Made by a program: the position numbers and the translations under genes. Below, piece by piece: positions 16,748 to 26,871 of a stretch of DNA of 64,000 nt (position 1 is the stretch's first letter; each line of letters starts with the position of its first letter). Origin of the DNA: an uncultured Lachnospiraceae bacterium (lineage in GTDB: Bacteria > Bacillota > Clostridia > Lachnospirales > Lachnospiraceae); NCBI GenBank assembly GCA_948794795.1, contig CAQGLR010000004.1, positions 1 through 64,000 of the forward strand, given 5' to 3'. Below the pieces are notes generated by a model. It was not told where the DNA came from and did no database searches. It saw nothing but the letters and a program-made list of their open reading frames with translations.

Positions 16748-17233
16748 TCATTCCTGAAATCTCTTTATAAGTATACCTCCAAGCATCCCTGTAGCTATTC
16801 CAGCCACTACCCCTGCTATCAACAGAAATGGAAGATAATACATTATAAGCTTATTATTAAGAACAACTATAGCAACAAGTATCTGTCCTATATTATGGGA
16901 CACCCCGCCTGCTACACTTACTCCATATACAGAAAACTTCTTTGTTTTCTTTAGCAACAGCATTACAATAAAACTTAAAATACCACCAGACAAGCTATAA
17001 AGCAGGCCTGACAGGCTTCCAAAAGTAATACCACATAATACTATCCGCACAACAGCTATGCAAAATGCTGTAAGCGGGTTTAAATTAAATATAGAAAACA
17101 ACACTACTATATTGGATAAACCAACTTTAATGCCAGGTACCCCAAAATTCAATGGAAGCATTGATTCTATATAACTTAACACAAATGCCACAGCCACTAG
17201 CATACCTGTTTTGGCTATATTTTTAGTATCCAT
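16748..17233 (-). CDS. Gx transporter family membrane protein
   Basis: 161 residues with five or six hydrophobic segments and the ECF-S-like pattern GVPGIKVGLSN (about 31-41). The family (PF07456) was earlier annotated as heptaprenyl diphosphate synthase component I, a label I would not trust. Probably a small-molecule importer subunit of unknown substrate. It starts seven bases after pnp with a weak ribosome site, so it is likely read through from pnp. Confidence 0.75.
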   Translation of the reverse strand: MDTKNIAKTGMLVAVAFVLSYIESMLPLNFGVPGIKVGLSNIVVLFSIFNLNPLTAFCIAVVRIVLCGITFGSLSGLLYSLSGGILSFIVMLLLKKTKKFSVYGVSVAGGVSHNIGQILVAIVVLNNKLIMYYLPFLLIAGVVAGIATGMLGGILIKRFQE

Positions 17234-17239
17234 ACCTGT

Positions 17240-19327
17240 TTATTTTACATCTTTTATACTAAAACTTACCCTGCCCATTTTATCCTTACCAAGGCATACT
17301 ACTTTAACCCTGTCACCAAGTGTAAGGACATCTTCAACATGGTTTATCCTCTCCCTTGCTATTTTAGAAATATGGACCATTCCTTCTTTGCCTGGGGCAA
17401 ATTCAAGAAATGCACCAAATTCCTTAATATTTATAACTTCACCTTCAAGGACTTGTCCTTCAAAGAAATCTGTAACAATTATTTCAATAAGCCTTCTGGC
17501 TTCTGCCATCATTGCCTCATCTTCACCACAGATTGAAACCATTCCTTCATCTGTAATATCAATCCTTACTCCTGTACGCTCAATAAGTGAATTAATTGTT
17601 TTACCACGCTGTCCTACCACATCACCTATCTTTACAGGGTCAATCTGCATCTGTATAATCTTAGGTGCATATTTACCTACATTCTTACGTGGTTCACTAA
17701 TTGCAGGAAGCATAACATTATCAAGAATATACATCCTTGCTTCACGTGTACGTTTTATAGCTTCTTCTACAATAGGCTTTGTAAGGCCATGGATTTTAAT
17801 ATCCATCTGTATTGCTGTAATACCGTCCTTTGTACCAGCTACTTTGAAATCCATATCCCCAAAGAAATCTTCAAGTCCCTGGATATCTGTAAGCACAATA
17901 TAGTCATCATCTGTATCACCTGTAACAAGTCCACATGAAATACCTGCAACTGGCTTTGTAATTGGCACGCCTGCTGCCATAAGTGACATTGTTGATGCAC
18001 AGATACTTGCCTGTGATGTTGAACCATTAGACTCAAATGTTTCTGACACTGTACGTATTGTGTATGGGAACTCCTCTTCACTTGGAAGGACTGGCACAAG
18101 TGCTTTCTCTGCTAATGAACCATGTCCTATCTCACGTCTTCCTGGTCCACGGCTTGGCTTTGTTTCGCCTACAGAGTATGATGGGAAATTGTAATGGTGC
18201 ATATAGCGCTTTTCTGTAGTAAAAGCGTCAAGCCCGTCTACCTTCTGCTTTTCAGAAAGTGGTGCAAGTGTTGTAATTGTACAAATCTGTGTCTGTCCAC
18301 GTGTAAACATTGCTGAGCCATGCACCCTTGGTATAAGGTCAACTTCTGCTGCAAGTGGCCTTATCTCTGTAATCTGGCGTCCATCAGGCCTTTTATGGTC
18401 TTTTAGTATCATTTTACGCACTGTCTTCTTCTGGTACTGGTAAATTGCTTCGCCAAGGATTGCAAGCCATTCTTCATTATCAGCAAAGGCTTCTTCAAGC
18501 TTCTCTGTAACCTGGCGTATATTCTCCTCACGTACCTGTTTGTCATCTGAAAATACTGCTGTTTCCATTTCTTCTGGTGGTACAATTTCTTTAATTGCAG
18601 TAAACATTTCATCTGGAATTGCACAGCTTGTATACTCATGTTTTGGCTTGCCTGCTTCTTCTACTATTTTATTTGTAAATTCAATAATTGTCTGGTTTAT
18701 CCCATGGCAAAGGTATATTGCTTCAAGCATCTTATCTTCTGGAATTTCATCTGCACCCGCTTCAATCATAATAACCTTTTCACTGGTTGAAGCAACAGTA
18801 AGCCTTAACTGTCCATTATCCCATACTTCCTGTCCAGGGTTTACAATAAACTCCCCATCCACCATTCCAAGCTGTGTAGTTGCACATGGCCCACAGAATG
18901 GAATATCTGAAATACTTGTTGCTATAGCAGAACCAATCATTGCAACAAGTTCTGGACGGCATTCTGGGTCTACTGAAAGCACGAGATTATTCAATGTACA
19001 GTCATTGCGGTAATCTTTTGGGAAAAGCGGACGCATAGGCCTGTCTATAACACGTGATGTAAGTACAGAATTTTCTGATGCTTTACCTTCACGTTTATTA
19101 AAACCGCCTGGTATTTTACCAACAGCGTACATTTTCTCCTCAAATTCTACTGAAAGAGGGAAGAAATCTATACCCTCCCTCGGTTTGTCTGATGCGGTAG
19201 CAGTACAAAGCACTGTAGTTTCACCATAATGCATAAGTGCTGCACCATTTGCCTGCTTTGCAACCCTTCCAATATCTACTGTCAAAGTCCTGCCTGCAAG
19301 TTCCATGGAATATGATTTATATGCCAT
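17240..19327 (-). CDS. pnp: Polyribonucleotide nucleotidyltransferase (PNPase)
   Basis: 695 residues, normal length. Phosphorolytic 3'-5' exoribonuclease of the mRNA-decay machinery. Order: RNase PH domain 1 (about 10-140), helical linker, RNase PH domain 2 (about 310-550, with PRGPGRREIGHG-like catalytic region and GDMDFKVAGT), KH domain (about 555-615, VVGQRGKTIN) and S1 domain (about 620-692, GAFLEFAPGKEGMVHIS). The ATG follows GGGAGAG. A structured leader precedes it, in keeping with the known autoregulation of pnp. Confidence 0.97.
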   Translation of the reverse strand: MAYKSYSMELAGRTLTVDIGRVAKQANGAALMHYGETTVLCTATASDKPREGIDFFPLSVEFEEKMYAVGKIPGGFNKREGKASENSVLTSRVIDRPMRPLFPKDYRNDCTLNNLVLSVDPECRPELVAMIGSAIATSISDIPFCGPCATTQLGMVDGEFIVNPGQEVWDNGQLRLTVASTSEKVIMIEAGADEIPEDKMLEAIYLCHGINQTIIEFTNKIVEEAGKPKHEYTSCAIPDEMFTAIKEIVPPEEMETAVFSDDKQVREENIRQVTEKLEEAFADNEEWLAILGEAIYQYQKKTVRKMILKDHKRPDGRQITEIRPLAAEVDLIPRVHGSAMFTRGQTQICTITTLAPLSEKQKVDGLDAFTTEKRYMHHYNFPSYSVGETKPSRGPGRREIGHGSLAEKALVPVLPSEEEFPYTIRTVSETFESNGSTSQASICASTMSLMAAGVPITKPVAGISCGLVTGDTDDDYIVLTDIQGLEDFFGDMDFKVAGTKDGITAIQMDIKIHGLTKPIVEEAIKRTREARMYILDNVMLPAISEPRKNVGKYAPKIIQMQIDPVKIGDVVGQRGKTINSLIERTGVRIDITDEGMVSICGEDEAMMAEARRLIEIIVTDFFEGQVLEGEVINIKEFGAFLEFAPGKEGMVHISKIARERINHVEDVLTLGDRVKVVCLGKDKMGRVSFSIKDVK

Positions 19328-19480
19328 TATCTCTCCCTTCTGGGTTTATAACCCGGTGCTGGCATTTAAGCCAGGATTTATTCTACTGGCAGGCCTTCCG
19401 AAACAACTGAAAACGCCACCTTGGCAGATGGATTTTTCAGAAGTCCCGGTAACTGCCTGCACACTATGTGTTATAGTATA
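19328..19480 (-). promoter_or_regulatory. Structured pnp leader
   Basis: The minus-strand leader folds as an extended stem: GCAGGC with GCCTGC outside, CTTCTGAAAA with TTTTCAG...GGAAG inside and a GCC-AAGGT-GGC tip. A -10-like TATACT lies near 19475. In E. coli a comparable pnp leader duplex is processed by RNase III and PNPase for autocontrol; a similar role here is inference. Confidence 0.55.
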
Positions 19481-19582
19481 TCATTAATGCTCCATCTATG
19501 CAAGAAAAGGACAAAAAAATGAAAAAGCAGGCCCGGATACAAAAATGGGGATAAAAAATATCCCCATTCCCTAAACTAACAC

Positions 19583-19611
19583 TTGCAAACAAGCAAGATA
19601 TAATTTATAAT
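19583..19611 (+). promoter_or_regulatory. Promoter of the antitoxin RNA
   Basis: -35 TTGCAA, 17-base spacer, -10 TATAAT on the plus strand, facing the convergent toxin gene at 19720-19797. Confidence 0.65.
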
Positions 19612-19617
19612 CAGATT

Positions 19618-19722
19618 AGAAACAATCAAAGGATTCTGCAGGTCCAGTGATTGTCACCAGAAACTTAATTAAATAATTAAACAGCAGGCTATCCCCTATT
19701 GGCGTAGGAGATAGCCATTTTA
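19618..19722 (+). ncRNA. Putative antisense antitoxin RNA
   Basis: The promoter at 19583-19611 would give an RNA of about 100 nt ending at the hairpin 19687-19716 (GGCTATC/GATAGCC) followed by ATTTTATTT. It would overlap the toxin mRNA 3' region, as in type I toxin-antitoxin loci. RNA ends are inferred. Confidence 0.5.
19687..19716. terminator. Bidirectional hairpin between toxin and antisense RNA
   Basis: GGCTATC...GATAGCC stem with T-rich sequence on both exits. It serves the toxin mRNA on the minus strand and the antisense RNA on the plus strand. Confidence 0.65.
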
Positions 19723-19797
19723 TTTGCGGTGGTTGTCAATATAAGATAAAACTGCAAATACAACTAAAAGTAATGTTAAAACTTCTAAAGTATCCAT
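19720..19797 (-). CDS. Type I toxin-like 25-residue membrane peptide
   Basis: The sequence is M-DTLEVLTLLLVVFAVLSYI-DNHRK: one hydrophobic helix and a charged tail, the size and form of holin-like/Fst-type toxins. It starts at an ATG five bases after AAAGGAGAT... (strong Shine-Dalgarno). The leader can form CTTTCC/GGAAAG, hiding part of that site, and a longer CAACCAGA/TCTGGTGGTTG stem lies upstream. A convergent promoter for an antisense RNA lies on the other side. Such peptides act at the membrane when unpaired RNA is translated. The family call is by resemblance. Confidence 0.7.
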   Translation of the reverse strand: MDTLEVLTLLLVVFAVLSYIDNHRK

Positions 19798-19871
19798 ATG
19801 TATCTCCTTTCCGTTTCCGGAAAGAACAACCACCAGACTATCCCTACGTTGTCCTCATCTGGTTGATTAAT

Positions 19872-19877
19872 ATTATA
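19872..19877 (-). promoter_or_regulatory. Possible -10 of the toxin promoter
   Basis: TATAAT on the minus strand about 75 bases before the toxin ATG. The -35 region is poor (TAGTAT at 17 bases). It lies beyond the serA terminator, so the toxin needs its own promoter. Confidence 0.4.
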
Positions 19878-19901
19878 ACATATTATTACAATAAATACTA
19901 C

Positions 19902-19927
19902 AAAAAAACAGCCAGAATCCTGGCTGT
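19902..19927 (-). terminator. serA operon terminator
   Basis: Minus-strand ACAGCCAG-GATT-CTGGCTGT followed by seven T residues, 33 bases past the serA stop codon. Confidence 0.92.
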
Positions 19928-19959
19928 CTTTCTTATATCATTATTTAACTTCTGCCTGC

Positions 19960-21117
19960 CTATTTTATTATACGTGCCTTTAACACACCATCAATGCTGT
20001 TTAATTTATCTGCCATCTCTTGTGTGCTTTCTGAATCTATATCAAATACACAGTATGAATAATTGCCTTTACTCTTATTTGTCATATGTGCTATATTTAC
20101 ACCATCAAATACATTAGTAAGGCGGTTTAACATTCCAGGTACATTTTTATGTGCTACTGTAATCCTTCCCTTTGCACTGCATTCGCCTGCATCACATGCA
20201 GGGAAATTTACAGAATTAACTATATTTCCATTTTCAAGGAAATTACGTATCTGGTCAACTGCCATAACTGCGCAGTTATCTTCGGACTCCTCTGTTGAAG
20301 CACCAAGATGAGGTGTAGCAATTACATTTGGCATTTTTGCTACAGCAGGGTTAGGGAAATCAGTAACATATTTTGCTACTTTGCCAGATTCCAGTGCTTC
20401 TTTCATATCCTCGTCATTTACAAGAGTGTCCCTTGCCATGTTAAGAATAACTACACCATCTTTCATTTTACTGAATGCTTCTTTATTTATCATTCCCTTT
20501 GTATCATCAAGCAGTGGCACGTGTATTGTTATATAATCACATTCACTATAAATCTCGTCATATGTTTTAACAATATTGACATCCCTTGAAAGTGAAAGTG
20601 CATTTTTTACTGAAAGATATGGGTCTACGCCATATACTTCCATCTTCATACGGTTAGCAACATTGGCAACAAGTACACCTATTGCACCAAGACCAATTAC
20701 ACCAATCTTCTTGCCCATAAGCTCTGTGCCTGCAAACTGTTTTTTTGCCTTTTCCATATCTTTGCTGATATTTGGATTATCTTTATTTTCTTTAACCCAT
20801 TCAATACCACCATTAATATCACGTGCTGCAAGAAGCATACCTGCAACAAAAAGTTCTTTTACACCATTGGCATTGGCACCTGGTGTATTGAAAACTACAA
20901 TACCTCTGTCTGCGCATTTATCAACAGGGATATTATTGTATCCAGCACCTGCCCTTGCAACTGCAAGCAGGTTGTCTGGAAGTTCTGAATCATGCATTGA
21001 AGCACTTCTTACAAGTACAGCCTGTGCATCTGCAAAATTGTCTGTCTTCTCATATCCATCTGTAAAATTATCAAGCCCTACAGCGGCTATAGGATTTAAA
21101 CATGTATACTTAAACAT
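19960..21117 (-). CDS. serA: D-3-phosphoglycerate dehydrogenase
   Basis: 385 residues; first step of serine synthesis, oxidising 3-phosphoglycerate with NAD. It has substrate-binding and Rossmann domains with GLGAIG (about 144-149) in the NAD fold, the catalytic Arg/Glu/His region (MARDTLVND, ATPHLGAST) and a C-terminal ACT domain (about 318-385) for serine feedback. Its ATG overlaps the serC stop by one base (TAATG). It is the last gene of leuB-ilvD-ilvB-serC-serA. Confidence 0.95.
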   Translation of the reverse strand: MFKYTCLNPIAAVGLDNFTDGYEKTDNFADAQAVLVRSASMHDSELPDNLLAVARAGAGYNNIPVDKCADRGIVVFNTPGANANGVKELFVAGMLLAARDINGGIEWVKENKDNPNISKDMEKAKKQFAGTELMGKKIGVIGLGAIGVLVANVANRMKMEVYGVDPYLSVKNALSLSRDVNIVKTYDEIYSECDYITIHVPLLDDTKGMINKEAFSKMKDGVVILNMARDTLVNDEDMKEALESGKVAKYVTDFPNPAVAKMPNVIATPHLGASTEESEDNCAVMAVDQIRNFLENGNIVNSVNFPACDAGECSAKGRITVAHKNVPGMLNRLTNVFDGVNIAHMTNKSKGNYSYCVFDIDSESTQEMADKLNSIDGVLKARIIK

Positions 21118-22199
21118 TATGCATTTTCCTCCTCAAACTTCTTCATAAAGCTTACAAGCTTCTCTACACCTTCTTTTGGCATAGCATTGTAAATACTTGC
21201 CCTCATACCGCCTACTGTGCGGTGGCCTTTAAGGTTTACAAGCCCTTCTGCTGCTGCTTCTTTAACAAACTTTGCATCAAGTTCCTCATTACCTGTTATA
21301 AATGGGACATTCATAAGTGAACGGTCTTCTTTTACAACTGTCCCTTTGAAAAGCTTGCTCTGGTCAAGGAAATCATAAAGTATCTTTGCTTTTTCTTCAT
21401 TTTTCTGTTTCATAACCTCAAGGCCGCCCATGTTCTTAATCCACTTAAATACTTTTCCGCAGATATATATTCCATAAGCAGGAGGTGTATTATATAATGA
21501 ATCATTATCAGCATGTGTTTTGTACTGCAGCATTGTTGGTGTCCCTGGAAGTACGTCTTCTGTAACCAGGTCTTCACGTATAATAACGATTACAACACCT
21601 GCTGGCCCGACATTCTTCTGCACACCACCATAAATTATGCCATATTTTGATACATCTACAGGCTCTGATAAAAAGCATGAAGAAACATCTGCTACAAGTG
21701 TCTTACCCTTTGTGTCTGGAAGCTTCTTATACTTTGTGCCATAAATTGTATTATTTTCACAAATATATACATAATCCGCATCTTCAGAAACTGGCAGGTC
21801 TGAACAGTCAGGGATATATGAGAATGTCTTGTCTTCTGATGAAGCAATTTTATTTGCCTTGCCATATTTGCTTGCTTCCTGCCATGCCTTTTTCGCCCAC
21901 TGTCCTGTAATAATATAGTCAGCAACTTTGTTTTTCATAAGGTTCATAGGTATCATGGCAAACTGCTGTGAAGCCCCGCCCTGCAGGAACAGGACTTTAT
22001 AGTTATCTGGTATTCCCATTAACTCCCTTAAATCTTTTTCAGCAGTTTTAATTATATTGTCGTATGCCTTGGAACGGTGGCTCATCTCCATAACAGACAT
22101 GCCTGTTCCATCGTAATCTAACATTTCTGCTGCTGCCTCTTTTAATACCTCTTCCGGTAATACCGCCGGACCGGCTGAAAAATTATAAACTCTGCCCAC
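21117..22199 (-). CDS. serC: Phosphoserine aminotransferase
   Basis: 360 residues, standard length. PLP enzyme converting 3-phosphohydroxypyruvate and glutamate to phosphoserine. The N-terminal YNFSAGPAVLPEEVL is the family hallmark, the PLP lysine is in GGVQKNVGP, and the C-terminal GHRTVGGMRASIYN binds phosphate. It lies 41 bases after ilvB and overlaps serA by one base. Phosphoserine phosphatase is not in the window. Confidence 0.96.
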   Translation of the reverse strand: MGRVYNFSAGPAVLPEEVLKEAAAEMLDYDGTGMSVMEMSHRSKAYDNIIKTAEKDLRELMGIPDNYKVLFLQGGASQQFAMIPMNLMKNKVADYIITGQWAKKAWQEASKYGKANKIASSEDKTFSYIPDCSDLPVSEDADYVYICENNTIYGTKYKKLPDTKGKTLVADVSSCFLSEPVDVSKYGIIYGGVQKNVGPAGVVIVIIREDLVTEDVLPGTPTMLQYKTHADNDSLYNTPPAYGIYICGKVFKWIKNMGGLEVMKQKNEEKAKILYDFLDQSKLFKGTVVKEDRSLMNVPFITGNEELDAKFVKEAAAEGLVNLKGHRTVGGMRASIYNAMPKEGVEKLVSFMKKFEEENA

Positions 22200-22240
22200 T
22201 TTAATGTGCCTCCTTTTGTATATATCTATATGTTACTTAA

Positions 22241-23926
22241 TTAATTGTTACCATTTTTTAAATCATTTTCATCAAATGCCTCATCAATATTTTTGCCTGG
22301 GGCTACCATTGGAAATACTTTGTCATCACTTTGTATTATACATTCAATTACAACAGGTACATCACTTTCTAATGCTTCCCTAAGTACTGGTTCTGCTTCT
22401 TCTTTTGATGAAATCCTGTATGCTTTTGCCCCCATTGCTTCTGAGAGTTTCATATAATCTATATTATCATTTAATAATGTATGTGAATATCTTTTCCCAT
22501 AGAACAATGTCTGCCACTGGCGTACCATTCCAAGCACCTGGTTATTAAATATAATTTCAATAACTGGCAGCCTGCTTCTTGAAGCTGTTATAATTTCATT
22601 CATATTCATACGGAAACATCCGTCACCTGCTATATTTACAACAGTTTTATCTGGAAATGCTGCTTTAGCCCCTATTGCTGCACCAAGCCCGTATCCCATT
22701 GTCCCAAGCCCGCCTGATGTAATTAATGTACGTGGTTTAAGGTATTTATAGTACTGTGCTGCCCACATCTGGTGCTGCCCTACTTCTGTTGCTATAATTG
22801 CATCACCCTGTGTAACTTCATAGAGTTTTTCAATAATATAAGGGCCTGTAAGCACTTCTTTATTATACGTAAGCGGAAGTGCATCCTTACGTGCCATTAC
22901 TTTGTCAATCCACTCTTTATGGTAAAGCTGTTCAAGCCTTGAATTAAATATCTCAAGCACTGATTTAATATCACCAGTTATATTTATATCAACAGAAACA
23001 TTTTTATTAACTTCTGCATCATCTACATCTATCTGGATTATTTTTGCATTTTTGGCAAATGTTTCTGTATTGCCTGTTACCCTGTCTGAGAAACGTGAAC
23101 CAAGCACTATAAGCACATCACATTCAGATACGCTTAAATTAGCTGTCTTGGTACCATGCATGCCAAGCATGCCTATATAGTAATTATCATCACCACGGAA
23201 AGCACCTTTTCCCATAAGGGTATCTGTAACAGGTGCATCAACACGTTTTACAAATTCTTCAAGTTCTTTTGAAGCATTTGCAATAATAACGCCTCCGCCA
23301 GTAAATATTACCGGCTTCTTTGAAGCACGTATTGTTTTAATTGCTTCTTCTACTGCCAGTTCATCAATTTTATCTGTCATTCTTGGGATAAGCCCTGGAA
23401 CTTCTTTTACATAATCTGTTTCATCACTTGTAGCATTTTTTACAATATCTATAAGAACAGGCCCTGGCCTTCCTGAACGTGCTATTTTAAATGCACGCCG
23501 GATTGTTGGCGCAAGTGCATTTACGTCTTTAACAATAAAACTATATTTAGTAATTGGCGTTGTAATGCCTGCAATGTCTATCTCCTGGAAGGAGTCTTTG
23601 CCAAGCAGCGGAAGTCCTACGTTGCATGTAATTGCTACAACAGGCACTGAATCCATATATGCTGTTGCAATTCCTGTTACAAGATTTGTTGCACCAGGAC
23701 CGCTTGTTGCCATGCATACACCAACTTTGCCTGTTGCACGGGCATATCCGTCAGCAGCATGTGCAGCTCCTTGTTCATGTGAAACAAGCACATGTTTTAT
23801 TTCATCCTGGTGGCGGTATAGTTCATCATATATATTTAATATTGCACCACCTGGATAACCAAAAATAGTGTCAACACCTTGTTCCTTTAAACATTCAATA
23901 ACAATCTGGGAACCTGTCATTTGCAT
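22241..23926 (-). CDS. ilvB: Acetolactate synthase, large subunit
   Basis: 561 residues. Thiamine diphosphate enzyme joining pyruvate (or 2-oxobutyrate) in the first shared step of valine and isoleucine synthesis. The catalytic Glu sits in HVLVSHEQGAAHAADGYARA, the FAD domain is central, and the ThDP motif GDGCFRMNMNEI lies near 440-455. The start is the ATG at 23926, 12 bases after GAAAGGG; a TTG 12 bases upstream has no space for a ribosome site. No small regulatory subunit (ilvN) is adjacent. Confidence 0.95.
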   Translation of the reverse strand: MQMTGSQIVIECLKEQGVDTIFGYPGGAILNIYDELYRHQDEIKHVLVSHEQGAAHAADGYARATGKVGVCMATSGPGATNLVTGIATAYMDSVPVVAITCNVGLPLLGKDSFQEIDIAGITTPITKYSFIVKDVNALAPTIRRAFKIARSGRPGPVLIDIVKNATSDETDYVKEVPGLIPRMTDKIDELAVEEAIKTIRASKKPVIFTGGGVIIANASKELEEFVKRVDAPVTDTLMGKGAFRGDDNYYIGMLGMHGTKTANLSVSECDVLIVLGSRFSDRVTGNTETFAKNAKIIQIDVDDAEVNKNVSVDINITGDIKSVLEIFNSRLEQLYHKEWIDKVMARKDALPLTYNKEVLTGPYIIEKLYEVTQGDAIIATEVGQHQMWAAQYYKYLKPRTLITSGGLGTMGYGLGAAIGAKAAFPDKTVVNIAGDGCFRMNMNEIITASRSRLPVIEIIFNNQVLGMVRQWQTLFYGKRYSHTLLNDNIDYMKLSEAMGAKAYRISSKEEAEPVLREALESDVPVVIECIIQSDDKVFPMVAPGKNIDEAFDENDLKNGNN

Positions 23927-23947
23927 TTTAGTAACCAACCCTTTCTT

Positions 23948-25621
23948 TTATATATTAACTGGCATCTTAAGGATTGCTCCTTTATCTGCTGATGTTACCA
24001 TGGATGCATATCTTGCAAGATATCCTGTTTTTACCCTTGGTTCTTTTGGGGTCCATGCTGCCTTACGTTTTGCAAGTTCATCATCAGACACCTTTACATT
24101 AATTGTATTGGAAGGTATATCTATTGCAATAATATCCCCTTCCTCTATAAGTGCTATAGGTCCGCCTACTGCTGCCTCTGGTGATACATGCCCTATTGAA
24201 GCGCCCCTGGATGCACCAGAGAAGCGTCCATCTGTAATAAGTGCAACACTTGAACCAAGCCCCATTCCTGCAATGGCTGATGTAGGATTTAACATTTCCC
24301 TCATGCCAGGCCCGCCTTTTGGCCCTTCATAACGGATAACTACAACATCACCTGAAACAATCTTTCCGCCTTTAATTGCTGCAATAGCATCTTCTTCACA
24401 GTCAAATACCCTTGCTGGCCCTTCATGTACCATCATTTCAGGCACAACTGCTGAACGCTTTACTACACAGCTGTCTGGTGCTATATTACCACGCAGCACC
24501 GCAATCCCGCCTGTTTCACTGTATGGTTCACTAACCGGGCGTATAATTTCTGTATTTTTATTAACACAGCCTTCTATATTTTCACCCACTGTCTTTCCTG
24601 TCGCTGTTATAAGGTCTGTGTAGAGAAGTCCTTTTTTATTTAATTCATTCATAACTGCATAAATGCCGCCTGCTTCATTCAGCTCTTCCATATAGTGGTG
24701 GCCTGCTGGTGCAAGATGGCACAGGTTAGGTGTCTTTTCACTAATCTGGTTAGCTATGTCAAGGTTAATCTCTACACCTGCTTCATGTGCGATTGCTGGA
24801 AGATGAAGCATTGTATTTGTAGAACATCCAAGTGCCATATCAACAGTCAGGGCATTCATAAATGCTTTTTCTGTCATTATATCCCTTGGACAGATATTTT
24901 TCTCAAAAAGTTCCATAACTTTCATGCCAGCATGTTTAGCAAGCCTTATTCTTTCTGAATATACAGCAGGTATTGTGCCATTGCCCCTAAGCCCCATTCC
25001 TATTGCCTCAGTAAGGCAGTTCATGCTGTTTGCTGTATACATACCTGAACATGAACCACATGTAGGACATGCATTGCACACATAATTATTTACTTCTTCA
25101 TCTGACATCTTTCCTGCTGCATGTGCACCAACTGCCTCAAACATTGACGAAAGACTTGTCTTCTCACCATTTACATGGCCTGCAAGCATAGGCCCGCCAC
25201 TTACAAATATTGTTGGTACATTTACCCTGGCAGCAGCCATAAGAAGCCCTGGCACATTTTTATCACAGTTTGGAACCATAACAAGTGCATCAAACTGGTG
25301 TGCAAGTGCCATACACTCTGTTGAATCTGCTATTAAATCCCTTGTAACAAGGGAATATTTCATGCCAATATGTCCCATTGCAATACCATCACATACTGCG
25401 ATTGCTGGAAATACTATTGGTGTACCGCCTGCCATTGAAACACCTGTCTTAACTGCTTCAACGATTTTATCAATATTCATATGGCCTGGTACAATTTCAT
25501 TATATGAACTTACTATGCCGACAAGCGGCCTTTCAAGCTCTTCTTCTGTAATGCCAAGTGCATTAAATAAAGACCTGTTAGGTGCTGTCTGCATCCCTTT
25601 TTTAACTGCATCACTTTTCAT
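23948..25621 (-). CDS. ilvD: Dihydroxy-acid dehydratase
   Basis: 557 residues. Iron-sulfur dehydratase giving the 2-keto acids of valine and isoleucine. Cluster-binding cysteines appear in NCDKNVPG and [17 protein letters not shown]. The serine/Mg2+ region near the end (GRFSGASRG) is intact. The ATG follows GAGGTAAAAT. It is tightly placed between leuB and ilvB. Confidence 0.96.
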   Translation of the reverse strand: MKSDAVKKGMQTAPNRSLFNALGITEEELERPLVGIVSSYNEIVPGHMNIDKIVEAVKTGVSMAGGTPIVFPAIAVCDGIAMGHIGMKYSLVTRDLIADSTECMALAHQFDALVMVPNCDKNVPGLLMAAARVNVPTIFVSGGPMLAGHVNGEKTSLSSMFEAVGAHAAGKMSDEEVNNYVCNACPTCGSCSGMYTANSMNCLTEAIGMGLRGNGTIPAVYSERIRLAKHAGMKVMELFEKNICPRDIMTEKAFMNALTVDMALGCSTNTMLHLPAIAHEAGVEINLDIANQISEKTPNLCHLAPAGHHYMEELNEAGGIYAVMNELNKKGLLYTDLITATGKTVGENIEGCVNKNTEIIRPVSEPYSETGGIAVLRGNIAPDSCVVKRSAVVPEMMVHEGPARVFDCEEDAIAAIKGGKIVSGDVVVIRYEGPKGGPGMREMLNPTSAIAGMGLGSSVALITDGRFSGASRGASIGHVSPEAAVGGPIALIEEGDIIAIDIPSNTINVKVSDDELAKRKAAWTPKEPRVKTGYLARYASMVTSADKGAILKMPVNI

Positions 25622-25642
25622 TTATATTTTACCTCATTTCTA

Positions 25643-26725
25643 TTATATATGACTTGCAACTAAATCACCCATTTGTTTTGTGCCAACAAGGGTCTTTCCT
25701 TCATCCATTATATCAATAGTCCTGTATCCTTCTTTAAGTACCTGCTTTACAGCAGATTCTATTGCATCTGCCTCTTTTTCAAGGTCAAATGAATAACGCA
25801 ACATCATTGCTGCGGAAAGTATAGTTGCTAATGGGTTTGCCTTATCCTGCCCTGCAATATCAGGAGCAGAACCATGGCTTGGCTCATACAGGCCAAGCTT
25901 TGTAGCACCAAGGCTTGCTGATGACAACATACCAATAGAACCCGTTACCATGCTTGCCTCGTCTGAAAGGATATCTCCAAACATATTTTCTGTGAGTATT
26001 ACGTCAAACTGTTTAGGGTCACGTACAAGCTGCATTGCACAGTTGTCTACAAGCATATCAGATAATTCTACTTTTGGATATTCTTCTGATACTTCCTTTA
26101 CAACTTTACGCCACAGCCTTGAAGAATCAAGTACGTTTGCCTTGTCAACACTGCACACTTTCTTATTGCGCTTCATTGCAACATCAAATGCCCATCTGGC
26201 AATACGCCTGATTTCATTCTCGTCATATGTAAGGGTATCAATAGCTTTCAGGACCCCGTTCTCTTCTATTGTCTTGCGTTCCCCAAAATAAAGGCCGCCT
26301 GTAAGTTCCCTCATAACTACAAAGTCAAACCCGCCACCTGTGATTTCTTCTTTAAGTGGACATGCCCCGCTTAATTCATCAAATAATACAGCAGGACGGA
26401 TATTTGCAAAAAGACCAAGCCCTTTACGGATTTTAAGCAGCCCTGCTTCTGGCCTTTTATCTGGTGGAAGCTTATACCAGCCAGATTTGCCAACATCACC
26501 GCCTACAGCACCAAGCAGTACCGAATCTGCTGCCCTTGCTTTCTCTAATGTTTCATCAGTAAGCGGCTCACCATATGCATCTATCGAACAGCCGCCCATT
26601 AAAAGCTCCTGGTACTCAAAAGTATGTTCATACTTTTCACCAGTCTTATCTAATACCTTCTTTGCTTCTGTTACGATTTCTGGTCCAATGCCATCACCTG
26701 GTATAACTGCAACTTTATAATTCAT
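25643..26725 (-). CDS. leuB: 3-isopropylmalate dehydrogenase
   Basis: 360 residues. NAD-dependent oxidative decarboxylation in leucine synthesis. Visible family sequences are IPGDGIGPE, the substrate arginines in [12 protein letters not shown] and RELTGG-YFG, and the C-terminal [15 protein letters not shown]. It is the first gene of the operon, 55 bases after the inferred transcription start. No leader peptide or T-box was found in the short leader. leuA, leuC and leuD are absent from the window. Confidence 0.96.
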   Translation of the reverse strand: MNYKVAVIPGDGIGPEIVTEAKKVLDKTGEKYEHTFEYQELLMGGCSIDAYGEPLTDETLEKARAADSVLLGAVGGDVGKSGWYKLPPDKRPEAGLLKIRKGLGLFANIRPAVLFDELSGACPLKEEITGGGFDFVVMRELTGGLYFGERKTIEENGVLKAIDTLTYDENEIRRIARWAFDVAMKRNKKVCSVDKANVLDSSRLWRKVVKEVSEEYPKVELSDMLVDNCAMQLVRDPKQFDVILTENMFGDILSDEASMVTGSIGMLSSASLGATKLGLYEPSHGSAPDIAGQDKANPLATILSAAMMLRYSFDLEKEADAIESAVKQVLKEGYRTIDIMDEGKTLVGTKQMGDLVASHI

Positions 26726-26786
26726 AACTTACGCTTCCTTTCTGGTATATATTCTAATGTATTTTTTATAAAAAGCATTATTCTAT

Positions 26787-26815
26787 AGTGTATACACAAA
26801 TTATTTACCTGTCAA
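26787..26815 (-). promoter_or_regulatory. Promoter of the leuB-ilvD-ilvB-serC-serA operon
   Basis: -35 TTGACA (consensus), 17-base spacer, -10 TACACT. Confidence 0.75.
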
Positions 26816-26871
26816 GCCACATATGTAGAAAAACCACGTCTGTTTCATAAATTCCAATAATTTCTATTATC

